DNA of 64,000 nucleotides from Oscillospiraceae bacterium (GCA_015069045.1 SVJJ01000006.1:56503-120502), one strand, 5' to 3'. Positions 28,001-35,419 are shown, counted from the stretch's first letter. Notes: a model not told the origin generated them from the letters alone. Numbers and translations: made by a program.

Positions 28001-29047
28001 TTATCGCTCCGGCTCTGATTTCTTTTGCTTTTTCTCAGGCTCAATGCCTGCATATTTTTTCAAGCCTTCCATTGTCTTTGCGGATATTCCCTCAAAATCT
28101 GCCTTGCTGTTTATAAATGCTTCTGCCGTTTCTTTGAAAGTTCCTGTTCCAACATCATACAACGCACCCTTTGAAATGCCTTCAAGGTGTGAAAAAAACT
28201 CTTTCGGGTTTTTATACATTTTTGCGGCTTCCTCAATATCTTCCTTGTATATGGTAAGCTCTACAAGCTGACCGCCTGCGTTTGCATCGGGATTGTAATA
28301 CATTTCCATTACACAGTTTTCATTGATAAAAAATTTGTCTTTATCAATATCTGCATAATGTTCATTAACAAACTGCAAGTCCTTGTATCTGTTAAGCAGT
28401 TCGTTATTATAACAATATAAATAAAGATTGTATTGTCCTTGCCTTGCATCACAGCGGAAATAATATGTATGGTCGTTAGTAGTGACACGATAACCGCATA
28501 TATCATTATCCCTGTCAAATCTTGTTGCATTTGTTTCGGATCTGACATTGAGCATATCCCGTCTGCTTTTCAAGACGGGAGTATCTGCCTGAAAACGAAA
28601 ATAATTTATAACATTATCACACTCACGCTGAAAGTCAGTTGTTCGCAAGCTCCTGTAATTATCTCTGTTTTCAACCATTGCTGTTGATTGAAAGCGTTCA
28701 TCAATCGAGTTATCAAAATATCCTCTGATATAGCATATACACCCCCGATTTTCTGTTTCATCTTTGGAAGCATACATAAAAGGAAATTCCGATTGGTCAA
28801 TTTTTTCAAGGGTATATGATGGTGCATCTTTCGGGCGATATGTACTGCCGCCCCGTTCCATAAGCTCGGCAAATTCGCAAATATGAAAAGTGTTAATCCC
28901 GATTTGGGTATGATAATCGTCAATGTATGTGCATTTTCTGTCTGTTTTAGCACCGTCCGAAAGAGTAACAGTTATGCTATCTCCGTCCTTTATACGAAAA
29001 AGCTCGTTATATCGGCTGTCTATAAATCGTATTTCTTTATTATCCAT
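28001..29047 (-). CDS. ICE hypothetical protein with YodL-like N-terminus
   Basis: A 348-residue protein. The N-terminal 75 residues (DGDSITVTLSDGAKTDRKCTYIDDYHTQIG) resemble the YodL/LPD domains common in conjugative-element polyproteins. The middle is rich in Tyr, Asp and Asn, and the end is basic with EPER. Its ATG overlaps the previous gene stop. The biochemical role is unknown. Confidence 0.65.
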   Translation of the reverse strand: MDNKEIRFIDSRYNELFRIKDGDSITVTLSDGAKTDRKCTYIDDYHTQIGINTFHICEFAELMERGGSTYRPKDAPSYTLEKIDQSEFPFMYASKDETENRGCICYIRGYFDNSIDERFQSTAMVENRDNYRSLRTTDFQRECDNVINYFRFQADTPVLKSRRDMLNVRSETNATRFDRDNDICGYRVTTNDHTYYFRCDARQGQYNLYLYCYNNELLNRYKDLQFVNEHYADIDKDKFFINENCVMEMYYNPDANAGGQLVELTIYKEDIEEAAKMYKNPKEFFSHLEGISKGALYDVGTGTFKETAEAFINSKADFEGISAKTMEGLKKYAGIEPEKKQKKSEPER

Positions 29048-29586
29048 TAGCGTTCAACCTCCTTATGCGTTCTCTGTGGAAATGTCCACCCGTAAACTGC
29101 TCCGATGTCATCGCCAAGCCTTTTAGTGTATCGGGTTATATCCCGTCTTGTAGCAGTTCCGGCATATAACTTTTCTTGCAGATTTTCTCTCTGCGTATCG
29201 GTTATATTATCTTTAAAGGCTCGGTATAGGTAATGATTCCAGCCATCGTGATGTACTGCGGTACAGCGGAAATCTCCGTTTTTATCTACATACCACTCAT
29301 TCATATCACAATCGGAATACAGACAATCCTTTATATTACCACTTTCAATCATTTTATAGCCTTGCACTCGTCCGTGCCACAAGCCTAAATCACCGATAAC
29401 AATTATGCTTTGCGATAGCTGAATATCTAAATTTACTCGCTCATCACTTAGATAATCGTTGTTTGTTTCATACATTCTATAAATCAATTCATCTTCCGAT
29501 GCTTCGGGGTATTGCTCCTGAAGGTCATCACGCCAATCCTCAAAGTCCAAGTGTATGTCAGACCATACAATGTGCTTTTCCTTCAT
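29047..29586 (-). CDS. Conserved ICE hypothetical protein
   Basis: A 179-residue acidic protein with a recognisable conserved core (EDWRDDLQEQYPEASEDEL, DERVNLDIQLSQSIIVIGDL, LGLWHGRVQGYK). Versions are common in Clostridia conjugative elements. The function is unknown. Stop and start codons overlap with both neighbours, and the AAGGAGG site of the next gene encodes its last residues. Confidence 0.65.
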   Translation of the reverse strand: MKEKHIVWSDIHLDFEDWRDDLQEQYPEASEDELIYRMYETNNDYLSDERVNLDIQLSQSIIVIGDLGLWHGRVQGYKMIESGNIKDCLYSDCDMNEWYVDKNGDFRCTAVHHDGWNHYLYRAFKDNITDTQRENLQEKLYAGTATRRDITRYTKRLGDDIGAVYGWTFPQRTHKEVER

Positions 29587-30467
29587 TAGCGTTCAGCCTC
29601 CTTGTGCTTTTTTGATTTTGTTTGTTTTTCAGGCTGCTTTTTCTCTGCATCAAAATCACCGCTGTAATGAAACAACTCATTTTTTGCAGGAACATAGATT
29701 TTCCCGTCCTCAATACATCTAAACACATCAAAATATGAATTGTGAGAAGCCTTATAAAATTCGTGGTAGTTATATTTGCCGCCGTCATACACTCTCATAT
29801 TTGGGTTATCGTTATTGTGCAGAGTGCCTTTCGTATCATAATTACCGGGAAGATAACCTACACCAACAAAATGCTGTCCGTTATAACCGAAAATATTTGG
29901 ATTGTTTTTAATTTCTTCTATAACCGATAGCTTTTTTGTCAGCCACATAGGGTAAAACTCTCTTTTAAGCTCTCCCATAATTTGCCCTCGGTGATATTTG
30001 CACTTTTCTTCCGAAAAACAATATTGACCGAAAATTGACATCCCCATACCCTCGGGAATTGCACCGTTACCGCCTTTACACAAAATAATTTGTGATTGTT
30101 CATTGCGATATTCGGGGCGTATGTATTTAGGGTTGACAACAAGAATTTTGCCTACAAGATTATCATTCCATATTTTGTTATCACACATTTCTGCTGTAAT
30201 AACATTATTGCAAATTCTTTCTTCTTTTACTTTTGCAATTTGCTCTTGCAGCCTGTTTGCATATATCTCGGCAATTTCTAAATAATCGTCACCGACTAAA
30301 GCATCGGAATAAAATTCCAAAATTTCAGTCCTCGTCCCACTACAAGTCATATAACTATGCCCATCGGGATTGTTAAGGTCTTCTCCTAAGATAAGTTCTT
30401 TATCACCAATATATATTGAGCTTATGACCTCATAATTTTCAATCATTCTTGTGTCGTTTTTATCCAT
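29586..30467 (-). CDS. ICE hypothetical protein
   Basis: A 293-residue protein. Its N-terminal 80 residues (YEVISSIYIGDKELILGED) resemble the whole of the 30889-31152 protein, so the two share a domain. The C-terminal half holds GYNGQHFVGVGYLPGNYD. ATG 30467 follows GAGGTGATG. It ends with a lysine-rich tail and EAER. The role is unknown. Confidence 0.65.
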   Translation of the reverse strand: MDKNDTRMIENYEVISSIYIGDKELILGEDLNNPDGHSYMTCSGTRTEILEFYSDALVGDDYLEIAEIYANRLQEQIAKVKEERICNNVITAEMCDNKIWNDNLVGKILVVNPKYIRPEYRNEQSQIILCKGGNGAIPEGMGMSIFGQYCFSEEKCKYHRGQIMGELKREFYPMWLTKKLSVIEEIKNNPNIFGYNGQHFVGVGYLPGNYDTKGTLHNNDNPNMRVYDGGKYNYHEFYKASHNSYFDVFRCIEDGKIYVPAKNELFHYSGDFDAEKKQPEKQTKSKKHKEAER

Positions 30468-30491
30468 TTGACATCACCTCATTTGCCTGTT

Positions 30492-30692
30492 TCAATTTTT
30501 GCCTTTTCTTGCAAAATAGATTTTTTCGCCCGTCTGTTTATAATGCTTATAGTCAAAGGGCGGATTTTTTTCATATTCAGCTTCAAGCTGTTGGTGCGTT
30601 TTATAAAAACTGCACTCCTTTCCGTCACAGATACGCTCGGTTAAAGCTCTGCAACACATAGGACTATAAGCAAAGCAGTCCTTTTTAGTCAT
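30492..30692 (-). CDS. Small cysteine-rich ICE protein
   Basis: A 66-residue protein beginning MTKKDCFAYSPMCCRAL, with five cysteines in the first 30 residues (C..CC..C..C) that could bind a metal. The start is at 30692, after AGAGTGATGG inside the upstream gene, overlapping that gene by 8 bp. The function is unknown. Confidence 0.6.
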   Translation of the reverse strand: MTKKDCFAYSPMCCRALTERICDGKECSFYKTHQQLEAEYEKNPPFDYKHYKQTGEKIYFARKGKN

Positions 30693-30882
30693 AACCATCA
30701 CTCTCAATCTCTTTTAGCTCAATAGTGTTGATAACCTCATAGCCGTATTTTTTTGCAAGCTCCTTTATTTCATATATAAGCTGCCGCCGTTCCTCACGGC
30801 GAATTTTCTTTAAGGCTTCAAAAGAGGTATTATCAACATATCCGCTGTCATTATATTTTAAATCAGGTGCTCTTGAACTCAC
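30685..30882 (-). CDS. Small ICE hypothetical protein
   Basis: A 65-residue charged helical protein (FEALKKIRREERRQLIYEI). GTG 30882 follows AGAGGTGATGC, which is encoded in the last codons of the preceding gene. The function is unknown. Confidence 0.6.
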   Translation of the reverse strand: MSSRAPDLKYNDSGYVDNTSFEALKKIRREERRQLIYEIKELAKKYGYEVINTIELKEIESDGYD

Positions 30883-30888
30883 ATAGCA

Positions 30889-31152
30889 TCACCTCTCAGG
30901 CTCCGTTTTTTTATGCTGCTTCGGTTTGTTCTTTTCATAAAAACGAACCTTATCAAGTGCTCGTTCACAAAAATCCCGTTGTGCAGCAAGAAGGTCGATT
31001 TTATAATGTCCCCAATAATAATTGTTTTTGTTGCTACATTCCCAAGTCACAAACATATTCGGTTGCTTTTCGTGTACGCCAAGTACGATTTCACTTTCTC
31101 CGATTGTTATGGAGTTTGTAATGATATAGCCCTCGTTTGTTCTCCAATCCAT
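30889..31152 (-). CDS. ICE hypothetical protein
   Basis: An 87-residue protein beginning MDWRTNEGYIITNSITIGES, with FVTWECSNKNNYYWGHY in the middle and an EPER end. ATG 31152 follows TGGAGG and is preferred to the frame start at 31230, which lies in the upstream gene and its terminator. It resembles the N-terminal domain of the 29586-30467 product. Confidence 0.65.
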   Translation of the reverse strand: MDWRTNEGYIITNSITIGESEIVLGVHEKQPNMFVTWECSNKNNYYWGHYKIDLLAAQRDFCERALDKVRFYEKNKPKQHKKTEPER

Positions 31153-31167
31153 TGTGATTACCTCCAA

Positions 31168-31204
31168 TAAAAAAAGCCGACTAACGATTTTCTTCGCTGT
31201 CAGC
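31168..31204 (-). terminator. Terminator after the parAB operon
   Basis: GCTGAC and GTCGGC pair with one G-U at the end of the small membrane-protein gene, followed by a T-run on the minus strand. Confidence 0.65.
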
Positions 31205-31336
31205 TTGTTTGTTTTTCTGTTCTTCTTCAATTTGCCTGTCGGCTTCGCTTGCCATGTGTAAGCAACTTATCATTGCTACACCAAAGAAAGCTCCTATTGC
31301 AAATGTGACTATTAAACCAATAACATAATATACCAT
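31181..31336 (-). CDS. Small membrane protein, DUF3789-like
   Basis: A 51-residue protein. ATG 31336 lies 3 bp after the parB stop, with AAGGAGCG inside the parB end. It has one N-terminal helix (YVIGLIVTFAIGAFFGVAMIS in part) and a short charged tail ending in SEENR. Single-helix proteins of this kind are common in conjugative elements and phages of gut Clostridia. Confidence 0.65.
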   Translation of the reverse strand: MVYYVIGLIVTFAIGAFFGVAMISCLHMASEADRQIEEEQKNKQADSEENR

Positions 31337-31339
31337 AAT

Positions 31340-32266
31340 TTAACGCTCCTTTTCTTGCTGCTTCTTTCTATACATATTTTCAAGCAGTTTTATTATTGTT
31401 TCTTCGATTTGTTGTTTCGTATAACCTTTCGGGAAATATCTTTTTATTTTATCCTCGTCAAAGGTTATTTTGATTTTTTCAGGTTTTTGTTCCTGCATAA
31501 TTGATAAGATTACATTGTCATTTAACTTGCCTTCATCGTGAAATCGCCGTATTTTCTTTGCTTGTTCGATAGAGGGGGAAGTTTCTTCGCTCTCTATTGT
31601 TGACAAAACCTCTGTCTGTGCTTTTGAACCAAGATATGACAATTCAACGGCTGCGTTCATTGCAATTTCTCCGTTATCCACCATATCAAGAATAGGATCA
31701 ATGAGGTTGTTTAGTCGCAAATATCTCTGTATTTGCACCGAACTTTCGCCTGTTTGTTCTGCTAATTCTTTTCGTGAATTTGTAGGAGAAGAATTTTGTC
31801 CAATTTGGACAAAATTTTCTTGTGATGGTCTGCCGGCTTTTCTTTTCATTGCATCGAGCTTCATTTGATAAGCCTTTGCTTTTTCGCTTGGTAGGATATG
31901 TTCTCTTTGCAGATTACTGTCAACAAGCAGTATTGTTGCCGTGTCATCATCAAGGTCTTTTATAACAGCGGGGACTTCGCTTTTTTCTGCAATTTTACTT
32001 GCTTCAACTCGTCTGTGTCCTGATAGTATTTCATAACCGCCGTCCTTATGCGGTCTTACTACTATGGGAGAGAGAACACCGCTTTGTCTGATACTTTCCG
32101 CAAGTTCTGTCATACTATCGTCCATAAGCACCTTAAATGGCTGTTCCGCAAACGGCTTTAATTCGCTTAATGATACAGGTTTGATTTCTTCTATTTTTCT
32201 GCCTTCATCCGTTTTAAATAAATCATCGTATGATTTCATCCCTATGCTTATTCCGTTGCTTGCCAT
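31340..32266 (-). CDS. parB: ParB-family partition protein (ICE)
   Basis: A 308-residue ParB/Noc-type protein. The CTPase-type N-terminal domain has GYEILSGHRRVEAS and NLQREHILPSEKAKAY, then a helix-turn-helix follows (TGESSVQIQRYLRLNNL). ATG 32266 follows AAGGAGG and overlaps parA by 44 bp. It likely stabilises the excised circular form or helps regulation. No parS of the chromosomal type is seen in the element. Confidence 0.9.
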   Translation of the reverse strand: MASNGISIGMKSYDDLFKTDEGRKIEEIKPVSLSELKPFAEQPFKVLMDDSMTELAESIRQSGVLSPIVVRPHKDGGYEILSGHRRVEASKIAEKSEVPAVIKDLDDDTATILLVDSNLQREHILPSEKAKAYQMKLDAMKRKAGRPSQENFVQIGQNSSPTNSRKELAEQTGESSVQIQRYLRLNNLIDPILDMVDNGEIAMNAAVELSYLGSKAQTEVLSTIESEETSPSIEQAKKIRRFHDEGKLNDNVILSIMQEQKPEKIKITFDEDKIKRYFPKGYTKQQIEETIIKLLENMYRKKQQEKER

Positions 32267-33041
32267 CGTTCAACACCTCCTTAGTAAAGTTCTTGTATGC
32301 TTCTGCCGCTTTACCTTTTTTGTCATATTCATAAATGCTTTTGCCGACAGCAGAAATTTCAGCAGTTCGTACCGACAAGGGTATTTCCGTTTTATATACG
32401 GTCAGGTGTTTGCCGTAATTAAGCCGTATTTGTCCCGACACCGCTTTGGAATAATTTGTACGGCTATCAACCATTGTCATCAGAATACCGCCTACTTTCA
32501 AATTGGGGTTTATCTGCCTTTTCACTCTGTTTACAGTAGTCAATAACTGCTCCAAGCCTTTTGCCGGAAGATAGTGTGCTTGTACGGGAATAATAACCTC
32601 GTCTGCCGCTACAAGAGAATTTATAGTCAGCATACCGAGTGAGGGCATACAGTCAATGAGAATGTAGTCATAATCATCTTTCACAGTATCAATAAGGTTT
32701 TTCAACACTCTTTCACGACTCATAACGTTTACAAGTGCCGTTTCCATTCCCGACAACTCTATGTTTGCCGGAATTAAGTCAACTCCTTCATTGTGATGCA
32801 GTATTCCTTCGCCTTTTTTGACGGGAATTTCTTTCATACATTTTTCCATAAGGGTTGATAGAGTGGTATCAATCTCATCAGGGTTTATGAAGCCTAAGCT
32901 TTCTGTTAAGCTACCCTGTGCATCACAATCTATGAGCAATACTTTTTTACCCTCATTCACAAGACCGATACCTAAATTTGCGGTTGTGGTTGTCTTTCCG
33001 ACACCGCCTTTTTGATTTGCCAATGCAATCACTTTACCCAT
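32223..33041 (-). CDS. parA: ParA-family ATPase (ICE)
   Basis: A 272-residue Walker-type ATPase beginning MGKVIALANQKGGVGKTTT (deviant Walker A), with DCDAQGSLT and a Walker B motif (YILIDCMPSLG). ATG 33041 follows AAAGGA and is preferred to the start at 33059. It forms an operon with repA upstream and parB downstream, like a plasmid maintenance module. Confidence 0.93.
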   Translation of the reverse strand: MGKVIALANQKGGVGKTTTTANLGIGLVNEGKKVLLIDCDAQGSLTESLGFINPDEIDTTLSTLMEKCMKEIPVKKGEGILHHNEGVDLIPANIELSGMETALVNVMSRERVLKNLIDTVKDDYDYILIDCMPSLGMLTINSLVAADEVIIPVQAHYLPAKGLEQLLTTVNRVKRQINPNLKVGGILMTMVDSRTNYSKAVSGQIRLNYGKHLTVYKTEIPLSVRTAEISAVGKSIYEYDKKGKAAEAYKNFTKEVLNDGKQRNKHRDEIIR

Positions 33042-33062
33042 AAAATCAAGTCCTTTCATAAA

Positions 33063-34058
33063 TTATTTTGGGTGTGCCATATCGTGCTTTACCTTTGCAG
33101 AGTACCAATTATCCGTTGTTTCAAAGGAACGATATATCGTGGTAATTAAAAATGCCCGTATGTTACGGACATTTGAAGTGTTTTCCCTTAAAGCAAAGTG
33201 GATATATTCGATATGTTCGCTGTTGATTTTTAAAAATCTGCTTTTTACCACCTCCTGCGGATAGTTTTGTTTATTGATACGGATATATGGCTCTTTACTG
33301 CAAACAACATCAACCATAAGCTCAACTATTTCGTCAAGCCAAGCTGCACCATAGGTTTCCACGATTATATCGTATTCAATATTTTTTTTGATAAGCTGTT
33401 CGTATGAATTATGCTCTCGTATCCATCGTATCATATCGGGGTTTTTACTGTCGCAAGGCTCGTTCTCGCTATCTTCATCATTTCCGATAGGATATGATAG
33501 GATAGTATCGTTAAAATCAGTATTATTATTTTTATTATCACTTAAATCATTATTATTAGAGTTTGATTTTCGTACTTCCTGAAGTTCGGTATTCATATTT
33601 CTTGAAGTATGATTTTCATACTTCTGCAAGTTCGATTTCCATACTTCTTGATTTTTGATATTCATACTACCGGAATTTTGATTATCATACTCGGTGCTTT
33701 GGCTGTATGTAAAGTTCTTAACATATATGATGTTAGGCTTTCCCAAACCTTGTCTTTTTCTCTCTATCAAGCCGACATTTGTTTCAAGCTCATCAAGCAG
33801 CTTTGCCGTTTTCTGTCTTGCACATCCCAAGTCAGCGATTATATCGTCCACAGTATAAACAATATATACACGGCACTCATCATCAAGCCATTTGTTTTTT
33901 ATTGATAGTCCCATTCGGTCAAGCATAAGACCATATAACAGTTTTGCATCCGTTGACATATCCTTAAATCGCTTGTCTGTGAATAAGACTTTCGGAATAC
34001 GGAAAAATGTAAATTGTTCGGCTTCCGTTCCGTAAAAGTAATCAAATACCATTGACAT
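33063..34058 (-). CDS. repA: RepA_N-type replication initiator
   Basis: A 331-residue initiator-like protein. The N-terminal RepA_N domain (FFRIPKVLFTDKRFKDMSTDAKLLYGLMLDRM) includes a winged helix for DNA binding. An Asn/Ser-rich linker is encoded over five 23-bp DNA repeats. The C-terminal domain (about 215-331) resembles that of other ICE initiators. ATG 34058 lies 8 bp after AAGGAGG. In RepA_N plasmids the origin lies inside rep, which matches the repeats here. Confidence 0.88.
   Translation of the reverse strand: MSMVFDYFYGTEAEQFTFFRIPKVLFTDKRFKDMSTDAKLLYGLMLDRMGLSIKNKWLDDECRVYIVYTVDDIIADLGCARQKTAKLLDELETNVGLIERKRQGLGKPNIIYVKNFTYSQSTEYDNQNSGSMNIKNQEVWKSNLQKYENHTSRNMNTELQEVRKSNSNNNDLSDNKNNNTDFNDTILSYPIGNDEDSENEPCDSKNPDMIRWIREHNSYEQLIKKNIEYDIIVETYGAAWLDEIVELMVDVVCSKEPYIRINKQNYPQEVVKSRFLKINSEHIEYIHFALRENTSNVRNIRAFLITTIYRSFETTDNWYSAKVKHDMAHPK
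33575..33689. repeat. Five 23-bp iterons inside repA (candidate oriV)
   Basis: Units start at 33575, 33598, 33621, 33644 and 33667, each exactly 23 bp and close to CTTCTTGAAGTTTGATTTTCATA in consensus parts (CTTCnTGAAG then GATTTTCATA). A partial unit precedes them. 23 is not a multiple of three, so the reading frame shifts from unit to unit. The repeat is therefore kept for the DNA, not the protein. Confidence 0.75.
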
Positions 34059-34095
34059 TGTTTGCACCTCCTTGTTAAAAGATTTGTATATAACA

Positions 34096-34126
34096 AAAGA
34101 CAGCCCTGTTAAACAAGACTGTCTTT
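34096..34126. terminator. Stem-loop upstream of repA
   Basis: AAAGACAG and CTGTCTTT form an 8-bp stem with a 15-nt loop, flanked by T-rich sequence on both strands. It lies 40 bp before repA and could be an attenuator of repA or a terminator at the ICE right end. Confidence 0.5.
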
Positions 34127-34179
34127 GTAGTTCTCATATTTACTTATATCTTCGCATATCTTCAAGTCATATCAAGGCT

Positions 34180-34195
34180 CAAAAGTAGTAAATTG
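34180..34195. repeat. Subterminal direct repeat, right copy
   Basis: An exact copy of 5305-5320 (CAAAAGTAGTAAATTG) in the same orientation, about 80 bp inside attR. It is a candidate integrase arm site. Confidence 0.6.
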
Positions 34196-34273
34196 GTAGT
34201 AAATTCTTTTTTGAAAATTGCGAATATCCCTTATTTTATGGGCATTTCAGAAATTAAGTTTGTTTTTCATATA

Positions 34274-34284
34274 TAAATGCAAAT
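34274..34284. other. attR core of the ICE
   Basis: TAAATGCAAAT, identical to attL at 5167-5177. The extended loop sequence AAATGCAAATTCCA (34275-34288) recurs exactly at 34619-34632 in the intact RNA copy 2. Confidence 0.7.
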
Positions 34285-34387
34285 TCCACTTGACGGGTGT
34301 AGGAGTTTTCTTCACATTGTTAAGATTTGTGTAGCAACAATCGGAGTTTGCGTTTTATTGCGCTGACTGCGGTTGGCGCATTTTTTT
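34275..34387 (+). ncRNA. 3' half of structured RNA copy 1
   Basis: This segment completes the RNA begun at 5075. TTGACGGGTG (34290-34299) closes the apical stem, 34303-34313 the middle stem, and 34314-34337 the 24-nt basal strand. It aligns with copy 2 at a constant offset of 344 bp from the loop motif to the second terminator. It has no promoter of its own in the integrated state. The first terminator is at 34359-34387. Confidence 0.75.
34359..34387 (+). terminator. First terminator of RNA copy 1
   Basis: TGCGCTGAC and GTTGGCGCA pair over 9 bp with two G-U, closed by a TGCG tetraloop of UNCG type, then seven T. Confidence 0.85.
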
Positions 34388-34433
34388 ATTGGTAGATTTT
34401 GTTTGATGGCAAATCGAAGCTATGTGTTTTTCG

Positions 34434-34461
34434 GCGCACGGCTTTGGCTGTGCGCTTTTTT
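34434..34461 (+). terminator. Second terminator of RNA copy 1
   Basis: GCGCACGGC and GCTGTGCGC pair with a G-U and are followed by T6. Confidence 0.85.
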
Positions 34462-34491
34462 AATATAAATAAAATTGTACTCTTTATAAGG

Positions 34492-34520
34492 TTGCAAAAA
34501 ATTTTGTTTTGTGATATAAT
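34492..34520 (+). promoter_or_regulatory. Promoter of RNA copy 2
   Basis: TTGCAA and TATAAT are spaced by exactly 17 bp, 5 bp before the first stem of the RNA. Confidence 0.85.
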
Positions 34521-34524
34521 AGTA

Positions 34525-34731
34525 GTTGCCAAACAAACTGAATATTTATACAGAAGCGAGGTATATTTTTTTATAATATGCTTTTGTTTTGCATACACTT
34601 ATTGTGTGAATCTGTTAAAAATGCAAATTCCATTTATAAGTGTGTGCGTATATCTCGTACTGTATAAAGTTTGTTTGGCGACAATCGGAGTTTGCGTTTT
34701 ATTGCGCTGACTGCGGTTGGCGCATTTTTTT
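34525..34731 (+). ncRNA. Structured RNA copy 2 (intact), family unknown
   Basis: A long imperfect hairpin. GTTGCCAAACAAACT (34525-34539) pairs with 34668-34682 over 15 bp with one G-U. TTATACAG pairs with CTGTATAA, CGAG with CTCG, and ATACACTTAT (34593-34602) with ATAAGTGTGT (34636-34645). A 32-nt U-rich bulge lies on the 5' side, and a 33-nt apical loop holds AAATGCAAATTCCA. A linker and terminator follow. It is long and rod-like as 6S RNA is, but the one-sided bulge and conserved loop are not typical of 6S. I could not place it in a family. Confidence 0.8.
34703..34731 (+). terminator. First terminator of RNA copy 2
   Basis: The same 9-bp stem with TGCG tetraloop and T7 as in copy 1. Confidence 0.85.
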
Positions 34732-34777
34732 ATTGGTAGATTTTGTTTGATGGCAAATCGAAGCTATGTGTTTTTCG

Positions 34778-34806
34778 GCGCACAGCTTTGACTGTGCGCT
34801 TTTTTT
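34778..34806 (+). terminator. Second terminator of RNA copy 2
   Basis: GCGCACAG and CTGTGCGC form a perfect 8-bp stem followed by T7. Changes against copy 1 keep the pairing. Confidence 0.9.
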
Positions 34807-34868
34807 AATACATACACGCCGTGTTTTGACACGTTTTGACAAAATTTTGTTTCATTTCGGCACATTAA

Positions 34869-34898
34869 TTGACGATTCCCCGGCCCATATGGTATAAA
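34869..34898 (+). promoter_or_regulatory. Promoter of the 34941 gene
   Basis: TTGACG and TATAAA are spaced by 18 bp, 42 bp before the ATG. Confidence 0.6.
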
Positions 34899-34940
34899 TA
34901 AATTATGTAAAATATTATATGTAGAAAGGCAGAAACCAAT

Positions 34941-35342
34941 ATGTTTGACATGGACTCCCTGTCTGAAGAATTTTTATCCGTACGCCTGGGGGAAATGCTG
35001 GAGCAAAAGGCAAAATTAAGCAAGCCCTATCGGCTTTATAAACAAAAAGAGCAACTTCAATTTGATACACTTATGAAATCTCTCTCCCCGTCACAAAAAG
35101 CAGATTTTGACGAATATTGGGATGCCGTTATAGGCAGAGAAATTCAGGAGTTGTATTTTGCCTATATATATGGTCTGCGGGATGGTATTCGTGTGAATGA
35201 TTTGCTCTGTAACGGGGAATTTCAAAAGGAAATGGATGCTGTGCGCGCCAAAATGAAAAAGAGCCGAACAGAGGCGGAAAAAAAGGAGTCTGCCAAAAGA
35301 AGGCGTGATGCCGTTAAAAATGAAATGTATCAAAGGGATTAA
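34941..35342 (+). CDS. Hypothetical cytoplasmic protein
   Basis: A 133-residue charged, mainly helical protein (MFDMDSLSEEFLSVRLGEML) with a lysine/arginine-rich tail. The middle (ELYFAYIYGLRDGIRVNDLL) recalls DUF6809-type small Firmicute proteins, though I am not sure. It is a single gene with its own promoter and terminator, just outside the ICE and the RNA pair. Confidence 0.75.
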   Translation: MFDMDSLSEEFLSVRLGEMLEQKAKLSKPYRLYKQKEQLQFDTLMKSLSPSQKADFDEYWDAVIGREIQELYFAYIYGLRDGIRVNDLLCNGEFQKEMDAVRAKMKKSRTEAEKKESAKRRRDAVKNEMYQRD

Positions 35343-35391
35343 ATGCCTCTTTAATTTTTTACCTGCTATATATTCCGACAAGATTAAAACA

Positions 35392-35419
35392 AGGTCGCCT
35401 GCGAGCGGCCTGTTTTTTT
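35392..35419 (+). terminator. Intrinsic terminator
   Basis: AGGTCGC and GCGGCCT pair with one G-U and are followed by a T-tract after the 34941 gene. Confidence 0.75.

Larger units (their letters stand above)
5178..34284. mobile_element. Integrative conjugative element of Tn916/Tn1549 type, probably defective
   Basis: About 29.1 kb bounded by an 11-bp direct repeat. It encodes a Tn916-family integrase and excisionase, mating-channel proteins (VirB4, PrgI, VirB6, Maff2), a VirD4 coupling protein, a methylase/helicase, and a RepA/ParA/ParB module, nearly all on the minus strand. Two fusion scars (about 11.06 and 21.32 kb) and the absence of a visible relaxase, topoisomerase and C40/lysozyme hydrolase suggest that it can no longer transfer by itself. 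Cargo includes a ToxIN system and SLH/InlB surface proteins. Confidence 0.85.
34337..34466. repeat. 130-bp direct repeat, copy 1
   Basis: About 98 percent identical to 34681-34810. It covers a 22-nt linker, two terminators and the 46 bp between them. The hairpins just upstream of each copy have diverged strongly while keeping their pairing. Confidence 0.9.
34681..34810. repeat. 130-bp direct repeat, copy 2
   Basis: Partner of 34337-34466, offset 344 bp. See that entry. Confidence 0.9.

Noticed and set aside
33575..33689. 23-bp repeats as CRISPR or as protein repeats
   Set aside because: There are no spacers, and the period breaks the reading frame. They fit replication iterons.
34525..34731. 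Confident assignment as 6S RNA
   Set aside because: The rod-like fold is similar, but the bulge is one-sided, the loop is conserved and the long 3' part is not typical. Without a covariance search I leave the family open.
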